In this document: positions 35,008-42,631 of the stretch, piece after piece | Numbering within the stretch: the first letter of the stretch is position 1 | Layout of the letters: every line of letters starts with the position of its first letter | Origin: Cupriavidus sp. WKF15 | GTDB taxonomy: Bacteria > Pseudomonadota > Gammaproteobacteria > Burkholderiales > Burkholderiaceae | Assembly (NCBI RefSeq): GCF_029278605.1 | Contig: NZ_CP119572.1 | Span: forward strand, 2,852,001-2,916,000 | Length of the DNA: 64,000 bases | Reading direction: 5' to 3' | Notes under the pieces: model-generated | The model's input: the letters and a program-made list of their open reading frames with translations, nothing else | Told to the model about the DNA's origin: nothing | Databases searched by the model: none | Program-made: the position numbers and the translations under genes

Positions 35008-35898
35008 ATGACCACCACCACTCCACAATCCTCCGCGCGCACCGTCGCCTTTATCGGCCTGGGCGCGATGGGCACGCACATGGTCCGCCACCTGCTGGCC
35101 GCCGGCCATTCGGTGCGCGCCTTCGTGCGCCGCCCGGAAGCCGCCGAGGCTGCGCGCGCGCTTGGCGCCGAGCCGTACTTCACGCCCGCCGAAGCCGCGC
35201 GCGGCGCCAGCGTGGTGTTCACCAACGTCACGTCGTCCGAGGACGTGCGCCAGGTGCTGCTCGGCGAGAACGGCGCGATCCACGGCGCCGCCCCCGGCAC
35301 GGTCTGCGTCGACCACAGCACCATCTCGCCGATCGTCACGCGCGAAATCGCCGCCGCGCTGGCCGCGCGCGGCATCGACATGCTGGACTGCCCGGTATCC
35401 GGCGGCACCATGGGGGCCGAGGCCGCCACGCTGACCATCATGGTCGGCGGCAAGCCCGCCGTGCTGGAAGACGTGCGCCCGCTGCTGGCGCTGCTCGGCA
35501 AGACCATCACGCACATTGGCGACCACGGCGCTGGCCAGGTGGCCAAGCTGTGCAACCAGATCGCGCAGGTGGTCAACATCGAAGGCATCGCCGAGGCCAT
35601 GCGCTTCGCGTCTGCGCAGCAGGTCGATACGGCGCGCGTGTTCGAGGCCATGTCCACCGGCATGGCCGGCAGCCGCATGCTCGACATGATGGGCCCCAAG
35701 ATGGTCGCGCGCGACTTCGCCGCCGGCATCGAGGCGCGGCTGCATGACAAGGACTTCGGACTGGCGCGCGATATCGCGGGCCAGATCGGACTGACGCTGC
35801 CCGCTCTGCAGGCCACTTCCGCCCAGCTGCAGATCCTGATGGACAAGGGCTGGGGCAAGGACGACACCTCGTCCCTGCTGCGCGTGCTGGAGGATTGA
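35008..35898 (+). CDS. NAD(P)-dependent beta-hydroxyacid dehydrogenase (3-hydroxyisobutyrate/tartronate semialdehyde reductase family)
   Basis: A 296-aa enzyme. The dinucleotide motif GLGAMG is at 17-22, the substrate motif DCPVSGGTMGAEAATLTIMVGG at about 129-150, and the catalytic lysine in GAGQVAKLCNQ near 180. The C-terminal helical domain ends with KDFGLARDIAGQIGLTLP. Members oxidise 3-hydroxyisobutyrate, tartronate semialdehyde and similar acids. It lies 50 bp after the orphan Liv-type binding protein and converges with the hydrolase gene. The exact substrate cannot be read from sequence. Confidence 0.9.
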   Translation: MTTTTPQSSARTVAFIGLGAMGTHMVRHLLAAGHSVRAFVRRPEAAEAARALGAEPYFTPAEAARGASVVFTNVTSSEDVRQVLLGENGAIHGAAPGTVCVDHSTISPIVTREIAAALAARGIDMLDCPVSGGTMGAEAATLTIMVGGKPAVLEDVRPLLALLGKTITHIGDHGAGQVAKLCNQIAQVVNIEGIAEAMRFASAQQVDTARVFEAMSTGMAGSRMLDMMGPKMVARDFAAGIEARLHDKDFGLARDIAGQIGLTLPALQATSAQLQILMDKGWGKDDTSSLLRVLED

Positions 35899-35904
35899 GC
35901 GCGG

Positions 35905-36816
35905 CTACGCCCTGACGCCCGTCAGGGCCAGGACAGCGCGCAGCAGCGTGCTGTCGGGATTGGCCAGGTCGTCCATCACGTTGAAGTGATGACGGCCCGG
36001 CAGCGGCACATCCTGCGCCGCATTGGCATTGGCCGGCCACGCGGCGCGGATCAACGCGTTCTGGCGGTGGTACTCGGCGGCTTCCAGTTCGCCCACGGCC
36101 GTCACCAGCGGCGCGTGCGTCGCGGGCTGCATGAATGCCGGCGACAGGCGCGCCACGTCGGCCTCGGACAGGCGCAGGTCGCGCTGCAGGAAGTCGGCGC
36201 GGCGCAGCGGCTCCAGGTCGTACAGGCCGCTGATCGACAGCCCGCCCTTGATCAGGTCGTCCGGCAGGTCCTGGCCCACCTGCGGCCACAGCGCCGCCAT
36301 CAGCATGGCCACGAGGTGACCGCCAACCGAGTGGCCCGCCACGAAGATGCGCGCGTGGTCGTGGCCGAGCCGCTCCGATTGCCGGTAGAGCCACGCTACG
36401 CTGCCCACCACCTGGCGCACGATGGCCGGTACGGTCACGGACGGGCACAACGAATAGTTCACGACCGCCACCGATACGCCGAGCCGCGGCAGCTCGCTCG
36501 CCACGAAGCTGTGGTCGCGCTTGTCGAGCGCGCGGAAATAGCCCCCATGCACGAACACCAGCAGCGGCGGGCGCTCGCCGGTCCCCGGGAAGTAGTCCAG
36601 CCGCTCGTCCTGCGCGTGGGCCGAACCCGGTGCGGCATAGCTGAGATTCTCCTGGTAGCCGCCGCGCGCGCGTACCTGCGCCGACAGCGTCGCCCAGCGC
36701 GCCATGTGCTCGGCGTTGTCGGGCACGCGGTCGCGGTTGTTGTATTCTCGCTCGTAGAAGGCCGGGTCCTGCGAAGGCAGCCGGGCCAGGCTGGCCAGGG
36801 AGGATTGTGCGGGCAT
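35905..36816 (-). CDS. Alpha/beta hydrolase (kynurenine formamidase/esterase-like)
   Basis: A 303-aa hydrolase. The oxyanion motif HGGYF is at 90-94 and the nucleophile elbow GHSVGG at 161-166 (Ser163). The C-terminal histidine lies in GRHHFNVMDDL, and an acidic residue precedes it. The N-terminal PAFYEREYNNRDRVPDNAEHM fits the kynurenine-formamidase-like subgroup of esterases. The start at 36816 was chosen because the upstream residues to 36894 are not family-like. It converges with the dehydrogenase gene (6-bp gap). True kynurenine formamidase function is unlikely without other kyn genes nearby. Confidence 0.87.
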   Translation of the reverse strand: MPAQSSLASLARLPSQDPAFYEREYNNRDRVPDNAEHMARWATLSAQVRARGGYQENLSYAAPGSAHAQDERLDYFPGTGERPPLLVFVHGGYFRALDKRDHSFVASELPRLGVSVAVVNYSLCPSVTVPAIVRQVVGSVAWLYRQSERLGHDHARIFVAGHSVGGHLVAMLMAALWPQVGQDLPDDLIKGGLSISGLYDLEPLRRADFLQRDLRLSEADVARLSPAFMQPATHAPLVTAVGELEAAEYHRQNALIRAAWPANANAAQDVPLPGRHHFNVMDDLANPDSTLLRAVLALTGVRA

Positions 36817-36909
36817 GGCGTGCTCGGTGGCGCGTGGCAAACCCTGCCATCGTAGCTCCGGCCCGGCCTGCGCGGATATCCGTACCAATACCACTCACCG
36901 GACCGCGCC

Positions 36910-37272
36910 ATGGTCGTCAAACGCAGTCTCCGGGCCGGCCGGCCCGACCAGCTCGGCCCGCCCGAACCCACGCCGGACGACGCCGCCGGCCGCTGCCCGC
37001 TCTGCGGCAGGCCACTCGTGGAAGGCCCAAGCACCGACCTCCACCATCCCGTGCCGCGCAGCCATGGCGGGCACGACACCGTACCGATGCACCGCGTCTG
37101 CCACCAGAAAATCCACTCGGTCTTCACCGAGGCCGAGCTGGCGGGCGGCTTCCACGACTGGGAGGCACTGCGGCACCACCCGGCCATGGCCGACTTTATC
37201 CGCTGGATCGCCCGCAAGCCGCCCGAATACAACGACCGCAGCCGCCACACAAACGCCCGGCGGGGCCGCTGA
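36910..37272 (+). CDS. Small HNH endonuclease-domain protein
   Basis: A 120-aa basic protein with one HNH domain. The zinc ribbon pair C29-x2-C32 (CPLCGR) is followed by DLHHPVPRSHGGHDTVPMHRVCHQKIHS (43-70), which holds the catalytic HH, the asparagine-position residue and C64/H69. Such proteins are nicking or cutting endonucleases, or act in restriction and mobile elements. No methylase, restriction or terminase genes are adjacent. It is 81 bp from tRNA-Leu and at the edge of an atypical segment. A housekeeping role is also possible, because small HNH proteins next to tRNA genes occur in many Burkholderiales. Confidence 0.85.
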   Translation: MVVKRSLRAGRPDQLGPPEPTPDDAAGRCPLCGRPLVEGPSTDLHHPVPRSHGGHDTVPMHRVCHQKIHSVFTEAELAGGFHDWEALRHHPAMADFIRWIARKPPEYNDRSRHTNARRGR

Positions 37273-37353
37273 GCGCGCCCGCAGGTTGTCGGCAGCGACG
37301 ATTTCCGGCATAATTCGCGGCTCAGCGCGGTGCCGATTCAGGCGCCCACACCT

Positions 37354-37438
37354 GCCCGGGTGGTGAAACAGGTAGACGCAGGGGACTCAAAATCCCCCGC
37401 CGCAAGGCGTGTCGGTTCGAGTCCGACCCCGGGCACCA
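37354..37438 (+). tRNA. tRNA-Leu (anticodon CAA)
   Basis: An 85-nt class II tRNA. The acceptor arms GCCCGGG (37354-37360) and CCCGGGC close the fold. The anticodon arm GGGGA-CTCAAAA-TCCCC gives CAA for the TTG codon. A long variable arm (CCGCCGCAAGGCGTG) and the T arm GTCGG-TTCGAGT-CCGAC follow. The CCA end is encoded. It borders the atypical segment to its right. Confidence 0.96.
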
Positions 37439-37471
37439 GACACAGTTCCAAAGCAGTTCCCAGAACCCGCA

Positions 37472-37505
37472 AACCCCGCCCAGCCTGGCTTTGCGGGGTT
37501 TTTTG
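37472..37505 (+). terminator. Rho-independent terminator of tRNA-Leu
   Basis: AACCCCGC (37472-37479) pairs with GCGGGGTT (37493-37500), followed by TTTTG. Confidence 0.88.
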
Positions 37506-37538
37506 TTTCCCGTAGAGTCCGAGAACGTCCTCACTCCA

Positions 37539-37578
37539 GTGAAACCCCATATTCCGGGGTGGCGCTCTGCTGTTTCAC
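37539..37578. repeat. Nested inverted repeat after tRNA-Leu
   Basis: GTGAAAC (37539-37545) pairs with GTTTCAC (37572-37578), and inside it ACCCC pairs with GGGGT. The rest of the 37506-38023 gap shows no clear gene except the small ORF at 37758. Confidence 0.4.
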
Positions 37579-37757
37579 CCGCTGCAGCATCCCCCGAGCA
37601 ACGGCCACCCGCCAATTTGCGGAAACACCAAGAACCCCGCCCGAGAGAAGCTTTGGATACGCCAGCAGCGCCCAGAACTATCGTGGGCTACCCAGCACTT
37701 TCGCATGCACGAAAACGCTCGGGTTTCTTGATTGGCATCAAGAGCCAATTCCCCTGG

Positions 37758-37874
37758 ATGCCCACACTAACAATGCGAATTCTGTCCAGCAGAGCCTCCC
37801 TTTTCGTAGCCTGGTTCTTCGCTGCCGGCGCCTTTTTCGCATGGCTCCACAACGTGCTTGAAGGCAAAGACTAA
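37758..37874 (+). CDS. Possible small membrane protein upstream of ftsH
   Basis: A 38-codon ORF (33 codons from a second ATG at 37773). It encodes a single hydrophobic helix, ASLFVAWFFAAGAFFAWLHNVL, flanked by basic (MRILSSR) and charged (EGKD) ends. This is the pattern of small inner-membrane proteins. There is no good ribosome binding site. It lies 149 bp before the accessory ftsH. It could be a chance ORF or a partner of FtsH. Confidence 0.35.
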   Translation: MPTLTMRILSSRASLFVAWFFAAGAFFAWLHNVLEGKD

Positions 37875-38023
37875 CCTTGAACCGAAAGGGCTTGTCTGAC
37901 ACGGCACACGCCTTCCCTTGCCTGGACGTTTGCTCTTTGCCCCTTCCGTCTGGACTGGCGGTCGACTGTGGATAGCACCGGCCCCAATTTCTACCGATTC
38001 GCGACAACACGAAAGGCCCCTTC

Positions 38024-39964
38024 ATGGAACCTCGACAACAGCAGTTTTCCCTCTGGTATGTGCTCTTGGCCGTCTCGGCGATGCTCATCCTTCAGAGTGT
38101 CCTGTTCTCGTCCCACGTCGAAACGTTACCGTACAGCGACTTCAAGGTTCTGCTCAAGGCGGGCAAGCTCAAGGACATTTCCCTTGGCGAGGGCGCCATT
38201 ACGGGTACGGTCAACACCGATGGCATTGAGCATTTGCTTCCCAAGCAACAAGTCGAAGAGATGCAGCGTCAGGAGAAGGGGGACCACCTGTTCTCAACGC
38301 TCCGGGTCAATGACCCGAATCTGGTCCAGGACCTCGAAACTGCCAAGGTGCGCTTTGTTGGCCAGGCCGACAACAAGTGGATTAGCACGCTGTTGTCCTG
38401 GGTTGTTCCTGCAATGCTCTTCTTTGCCGTCTGGAGCTTCCTCATCAAACGGATGGGTGGTGCCGCCGGCGGCATGATGGAGATTGGGAAGAGCAAAGCC
38501 AAGGTCTACATGCAAAAGGAAACTGGCGTGACGTTTGCCGACGTCGCCGGTATCGACGAAGCCAAGGACGAGCTTGCTGAAATCGTCAATTTCCTGAAGG
38601 ACTCGCAGCGCTATCGTCGCCTGGGTGGCAAGATTCCCAAGGGCGTGCTGCTACTCGGGGCGCCGGGCACCGGCAAGACACTCCTGGCAAAGGCGGTAGC
38701 CGGTGAGGCCGGCGTGCCGTTCTTCAGCATGAGTGGCTCGGACTTCGTCGAGATGTTTGTCGGAGTCGGGGCAGCACGGGTGCGCGACCTCTTCAACCAG
38801 GCGGAGACCAAAGCACCCTGCATTATCTTCATCGACGAACTCGACGCGCTGGGCAAGACTCGTGCGCTCGGTGCAGTTACCGGCAATGACGAACGCGAAC
38901 AGACCCTAAACCAATTGCTGGTCGAGATGGATGGCTTTGATACCAACAAGGGCGTCATCATTATGGCCGCGACCAATCGGCCGGAAATTCTCGACCCTGC
39001 GCTATTGCGCCCAGGACGGTTTGACCGTCATGTCGCGTTGGACCGCCCAGACCTGAAGGGTCGCGAGCAGATTCTCAAAGTCCACATCAGGAATGTCGTC
39101 CTGGCTCCCACTGTCGAACTGACAAAGCTGGCAGCCCGCACGCCTGGCTTCGCTGGGGCAGACCTCGCCAACCTCGTCAACGAGGCCGCTCTGCTGGCTG
39201 CGCGCAAGGGTAAAGATGCCGTGGAGATGGTCGATTTCGACGAGGCACTGGACCGCATCATTGGCGGCCTGGAGAAGAAGAATCGCGTCATGAATCCACA
39301 GGAGAAGGAAACCATCGCGTACCACGAGGCTGGTCACGCCATCGTCGCGGAACTGCGCCCCCGCGCTGACCGAGTTTCAAAGGTCTCCATCATTCCGCGT
39401 GGCGTGGCAGCACTCGGCTATACACAGCAGACGCCGACCGAGGACCGCTATTTACTGAAGCAGAGCGAACTACTTGACCGGCTCGATGTGCTGCTCGGCG
39501 GGCGAATGGCCGAGCAAATCGTCTTTGGCGATGTATCCACCGGCGCCCAGAATGACTTGCAGCGAGCGACGGACATGGCACGCCAGATGATTACGCAGTT
39601 CGGTATGAGCGACCAGCTTGGACTTGCGACTTACGAGGACATGCCAAGCCCCCTATTCAACGCACCAGGACTGGTGCCCCGGGGACGTAAGGAGTACAGC
39701 GAGAGTACGGCTCAGATTATTGATGCGGAGGTCCGGAAGATCCTGGGTGACGCGAGCCAGCGGGTGAAGCAGACTTTGCTGGCAAATCGGCACAAGCTGG
39801 ACGCACTTGCGAAGCTACTGCTCGAACAGGAAGTCGTCGACCGACCTGCCCTGGACCTGCTGCTCTCCGAAAAAGTCACCCAGCTTACCCCCGGGAGGCC
39901 TCACCCAGCTCCACCCGATGCGTCCGAATCGCCAAAGGGGAACCAAGAGAATGAAGGCAAGTAG
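38024..39964 (+). CDS. ftsH: Accessory ATP-dependent zinc metalloprotease FtsH
   Basis: A complete 646-aa membrane protease. It has two N-terminal transmembrane helices (about 9-28 and 119-141) around a short periplasmic domain. Walker A is GAPGTGKT (212-219), Walker [11 protein letters not shown] (267-276), and the second region of homology [20 protein letters not shown] (316-335). The zinc site is HEAGH (434-438). FtsH degrades misfolded and regulatory membrane proteins. This copy is not in the usual rlmE-ftsH-folP context; it is followed by a truncated ppk2 that overlaps its stop. Features such as DELDALG instead of DEIDAVG set it apart from housekeeping FtsH. The C-terminal tail is proline- and glutamate-rich. 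A heat- or stress-tolerance role is inferred. Confidence 0.9.
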   Translation: MEPRQQQFSLWYVLLAVSAMLILQSVLFSSHVETLPYSDFKVLLKAGKLKDISLGEGAITGTVNTDGIEHLLPKQQVEEMQRQEKGDHLFSTLRVNDPNLVQDLETAKVRFVGQADNKWISTLLSWVVPAMLFFAVWSFLIKRMGGAAGGMMEIGKSKAKVYMQKETGVTFADVAGIDEAKDELAEIVNFLKDSQRYRRLGGKIPKGVLLLGAPGTGKTLLAKAVAGEAGVPFFSMSGSDFVEMFVGVGAARVRDLFNQAETKAPCIIFIDELDALGKTRALGAVTGNDEREQTLNQLLVEMDGFDTNKGVIIMAATNRPEILDPALLRPGRFDRHVALDRPDLKGREQILKVHIRNVVLAPTVELTKLAARTPGFAGADLANLVNEAALLAARKGKDAVEMVDFDEALDRIIGGLEKKNRVMNPQEKETIAYHEAGHAIVAELRPRADRVSKVSIIPRGVAALGYTQQTPTEDRYLLKQSELLDRLDVLLGGRMAEQIVFGDVSTGAQNDLQRATDMARQMITQFGMSDQLGLATYEDMPSPLFNAPGLVPRGRKEYSESTAQIIDAEVRKILGDASQRVKQTLLANRHKLDALAKLLLEQEVVDRPALDLLLSEKVTQLTPGRPHPAPPDASESPKGNQENEGK

Positions 39965-40109
39965 CAAGAGTTCTACATCCGAAGCAAGCGCCATTTCCCA
40001 TGAGGACTACGAGGCCAGCCTGCACCTGCTGCAAATTGAACTGGTCAAGCTGCAGAAGCACTTCATTTGCTGCAACGACCGGATTCTGGGTGCATACCCT
40101 CGTCCTTAA
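39951..40109 (+). pseudogene. Truncated polyphosphate kinase 2 (PPK2) remnant
   Basis: The start at 39951 overlaps the ftsH stop by 14 bp. The 52-codon frame reads SHEDYEASLHLLQIELVKL then QKHFICCNDRIL, which matches the N-terminal helix of PPK2 family proteins, just before the expected EGRDAAGKGG Walker motif. At about 40088 the similarity stops and the frame ends in GAYPRP. The catalytic domain is missing. The next bases belong to an oppositely oriented ATPase fragment, so a deletion fused the two. The product is surely inactive as a kinase. Confidence 0.72.
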
Positions 40110-40362
40110 GCCTCGCAAGGGCTTCAGGCGTGGTGGCCTTCACAGGGTCTGAGACGGCAATGATTCCGGCGAGCGCGCCGTTCACCGCCAGGTGCATGAC
40201 ACTAGCGCCCTGGGCACGTAGTCCGTCACATCCTTTGGTCAGCACGTCAGTCGAGACGCCCTCCGTTTGCATCAGGACCGTATTACCGAGGGCGAGCTTG
40301 CGACCACCAACCACGCCGCGCGCACCGTCTCGGAAGAGTTCCTCTGTCGAGGCGCCGGTGGT
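40093..40362 (-). pseudogene. Fragment of a heavy-metal (Cu/Ag-type) P-type ATPase
   Basis: About 90 codons on the minus strand show the nucleotide-binding to phosphorylation-domain region of CopA-like pumps: GARGVVGGRKLALGN, then LRAQGASVMHLAVNGALAGI, IAVSDPVKATTPEALARLKDEG. In an intact pump VVMLTGDN would follow; here the frame instead reads into HPESGRCSK and stops, because the sequence was joined to the ppk2 remnant. The upstream side (40363-40556) has no recognisable ATPase sequence. The metal is inferred from motif style only. Confidence 0.75.
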
Positions 40363-40559
40363 AATGACCTTAGGATGACCATCAGGACGGCGACAGTGGC
40401 CTCCCTGGCACCCCAAGTCGAAATGCTTGATTAACGCGAGAAGCCCGTGCGCTGCGCGCCAGTGGTAACCAAGCTCAACGGAGCGAGGCCACCTTACGCC
40501 TTTGAATAACCGACGTCTGCCGCCTGCGTGGCAATGACAGATGGCCCGCTGGGAACAGA

Positions 40560-41090
40560 CTACTTGCTCATCATACCGCCGCCCATTCCCTGCCCCATCC
40601 CTTGGCCCATACTGCCGCCGCCCATCGCTTGAGAACCCGTCATTGCCTGCATCATTTCCTGCATGAAGGCCATGTGCTGGCCCATCATGTCCTGACACAT
40701 TTGCATTTGGTCGGGCGATGCTCCGCCTTTGCCCTTGGGCGACGACATCCCGCCTGCGCCGGCCATTCCCATTCCCATCATGTCCTTGTGCATGACAGCC
40801 ATGGCATCCTGCACGACCTTGTTGCGTTCGGCCATCAGTGCCTGGACCTCTTCCGGGGTTCCGGCCCGCGACAGCCGCTCACGGATTGCGCGCAAGTGTG
40901 CTGTCTTGGCGTCGAGGTCACCATCTCCCTTTTTCTGGGGTGTGACCGCCGGCGCCGGCTTTTTTACCTGCTCCTTGGGATGGTGCTTCTCGTGCTCGGC
41001 GTCGTTTGACGGCGATGCCGAGAAGGCGACGGGCGCCCATGCGAGGGCAGCGGCTGCGAGGAGGATGGGAAGGCGGCGAAGGTGGACCAT
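40560..41090 (-). CDS. Methionine-rich exported protein, possible metal-binding
   Basis: A 176-aa protein with a signal peptide (cleavage near AFSA, about 25). The mature part starts with a histidine- and lysine-rich linker (EHEKHHPKEQVKKPAP). A helical segment follows (LDAKTAHLRAIRERLSRAGTPEEVQALMAERNKVVQDAM). The last about 75 residues are extremely rich in methionine and glycine (KDMMGMGMAGAGGM, MQMCQDMMGQHMAFMQEMMQ, GQGMGQGMGGGMM). Met-rich periplasmic proteins often bind Cu(I) or Ag(I). The neighbouring P-type ATPase fragment supports a metal-resistance origin. No named family was recognised. A GAGGAG site precedes the ATG. Confidence 0.8.
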   Translation of the reverse strand: MVHLRRLPILLAAAALAWAPVAFSASPSNDAEHEKHHPKEQVKKPAPAVTPQKKGDGDLDAKTAHLRAIRERLSRAGTPEEVQALMAERNKVVQDAMAVMHKDMMGMGMAGAGGMSSPKGKGGASPDQMQMCQDMMGQHMAFMQEMMQAMTGSQAMGGGSMGQGMGQGMGGGMMSK

Positions 41091-41184
41091 GCGAAAGCTC
41101 CTCGTTTATAAGAAAGTAGTTGAACTATAGGACCCGTGGTTTCCGTTAAATTGACAAGCGTCAACTTTTGCATGGGGAAGGGTT

Positions 41185-41218
41185 GGGGGTTTCGTGCTTG
41201 GCAGGCGCGGCAACCCCC
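41185..41218. repeat. Inverted repeat related to the hairpin after ilvD
   Basis: GGGGGTT (41185-41191) pairs with AACCCCC (41212-41218). The loop contains GTGCTTGGCAGGCGCGGC, similar to the left arm of the 18721-18780 element. Confidence 0.45.
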
Positions 41219-41365
41219 TCATTACCCATTCCCTGCAATCCGGCGAAAAACCTTTTTTCTGGGCATCGCACCCGTGCCGCTCTGTTCAGTGGCGCACAGA
41301 CCCTGATCCATTCCCATCGCACACTGATGATGTGCGGCCAATCCGTTTCCTCGATCCCGCACTCT

Positions 41366-41403
41366 GCACCTCGCCGGCTGGCGCACGAGTCCCGGCGAGG
41401 TGC
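41366..41403. repeat. Perfect 12-bp inverted repeat
   Basis: GCACCTCGCCGG (41366-41377) and CCGGCGAGGTGC (41392-41403) flank a 14-bp loop. There is no T tract. It is a stable hairpin in an otherwise featureless stretch. Confidence 0.65.
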
Positions 41404-41760
41404 AATCGTTCGGGGGCCATCCATGCTCCGGATTCCCGGCTCCCATGCGGTGGTCCAGAACCGCCCCAGTAACACATCCCGCCGCATACGCCCCACCCCA
41501 CCTCTGCCCTCATACGATCGGCTGTCGCCTCGGCGAAGTGCACGAACCGGCTCCGGGACCTCCTCCACCGCATTCGAAGTAGATTTGACATCACAGAGGA
41601 CCAGCTCTGTTGCCAACGCGGCAGCGATCCATCCTGCCTTCCCCGGGGCATTTTCGCTAAACGCGCATTACCGCATCACGTGTCGGACGGAATCCACTGG
41701 CGTACCGGCTCCGCGCTTTCGTATCCTATGCATTGGTCAATCCCGCCAAGGAGCCCAACC

Positions 41761-42513
41761 ATGACGCGATTCGCGCGATATGCCATCCCGGCCGTTGCCT
41801 GCGTTGCCTTGCAAGCCGGTTGCGCCAACATGAACATGGACAGCATGACGCAAGCCGGCGGCAGCCTGTTTTCCGCGGCCACGCTGACCGATGCCAACGT
41901 CAAGACTCTGTCTGACCAGTCGTGCGCAGAGATGGACAAGAAGAACACCATCGCGGCGGCCGACAGCACCTACGCCAGGCGACTGGCCAATGTGATGAGC
42001 GGCCTCGGCAATACCGGCATGCCACTCGACGCCAAGGTGTACATGACAAAGGACGTGAATGCCTGGGCCATGGCCAACGGCTGCGTGCGCGTCTACAGCG
42101 GCTTGATGGACCTGATGACCGACGATGAGGTCCGCGGCGTCGTAGGGCACGAGATCGGCCACGTCGCGCTGGGCCATACCAGGCACGCCATGCAGGTCGC
42201 GTACAGCACGTCAGCCGCGCGCGGCGTGCTTGGCTCGCTGGGCAGTCCGACCCTCACCGCGCTGACGTCGTCGCAGCTCGCCGACCTGGGCGAACAGTTC
42301 ATCAATGCACAGTTCTCGCAGCGGCAGGAAAGCGCCGCCGATGACTATTCGTTCGACCTGCTGACGAAGAACGGCGCCAACCGGCAGGCACTGGCTTCCG
42401 CATTCCGCAAGCTGGCGACACTCGATGGCGGCCAGTCCAGCATGCTCAGCAGCCATCCCGGTTCGCTTGAGCGCGCCAAGCATATCGACGCGCGGCTCGC
42501 CGGCGGCAAGTAG
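41761..42513 (+). CDS. M48-family zinc metalloprotease lipoprotein (LoiP/YggG-like)
   Basis: A 250-aa lipoprotein. The signal ends in the lipobox ALQAGC (Cys21). The zinc site is HEIGH at 130-134, with the third ligand in QESAADDYSFDLL. The end has the usual SSHPGSLERAKHIDARL motif. E. coli homologues LoiP (YggG) and BepA are outer-membrane proteases in envelope quality control. The gene stands alone: the Met-rich gene is 670 bp upstream in the opposite direction, and hutG converges on it. An AAGGAG site lies 8 bp upstream. Confidence 0.9.
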   Translation: MTRFARYAIPAVACVALQAGCANMNMDSMTQAGGSLFSAATLTDANVKTLSDQSCAEMDKKNTIAAADSTYARRLANVMSGLGNTGMPLDAKVYMTKDVNAWAMANGCVRVYSGLMDLMTDDEVRGVVGHEIGHVALGHTRHAMQVAYSTSAARGVLGSLGSPTLTALTSSQLADLGEQFINAQFSQRQESAADDYSFDLLTKNGANRQALASAFRKLATLDGGQSSMLSSHPGSLERAKHIDARLAGGK

Positions 42514-42631
42514 TGGGCTGCGTCGCCATTGAGGTGCGGCGCGCCCGATCGGGTGAGGCAATCTAGCGCATGCCCCGCTCGTGACAGCAGGGAGGCGTTG
42601 TACCTCCCGCCGCGCCGCAACGCTGCTTTGC

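Larger units (their letters stand above)
37439..41700. other. Putative acquired and decayed segment next to tRNA-Leu
   Basis: From the tRNA end to near 41700 the base composition is visibly less GC-rich than the flanks. Codon choice in ftsH is also more relaxed than in neighbouring genes. Content is accessory: a second-copy-type FtsH, a truncated PPK2, a fragment of a P-type ATPase and a Met-rich exported protein, with long non-coding stretches. No integrase and no tRNA-derived direct repeat at the right end were found, so any mobile element is no longer intact. Confidence 0.5.
41091..41760. other. 670-bp region without a recognised gene
   Basis: Open frames here (for example 41161-41616 on the minus strand) look like chance ORFs. 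The region holds two clear inverted repeats (41185-41218 and 41366-41403) and the likely promoter region of the Met-rich gene near 41100-41165, where TTGAC-AAGC-GTCAA forms a short palindrome. Confidence 0.55.

Noticed and set aside
36984..37272. Restriction-modification system around the HNH gene
   Set aside because: No methylase or specificity gene lies nearby, so only a lone HNH protein can be supported.
40363..40698. Extension of the P-type ATPase frame upstream of 40362
   Set aside because: The frame stays open, but the residues do not resemble an ATPase and run antisense into the Met-rich gene.
41161..41616. 151-codon minus-strand ORF between the Met-rich gene and the M48 lipoprotein gene
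   Set aside because: The composition looks random, there is no domain or start signal, and it contains the perfect inverted repeat.
37354..41760. tRNA-Leu as the attachment site of an intact integrative element
   Set aside because: No integrase and no second copy of the tRNA 3' end was found to the right. Only a decayed insertion can be argued.
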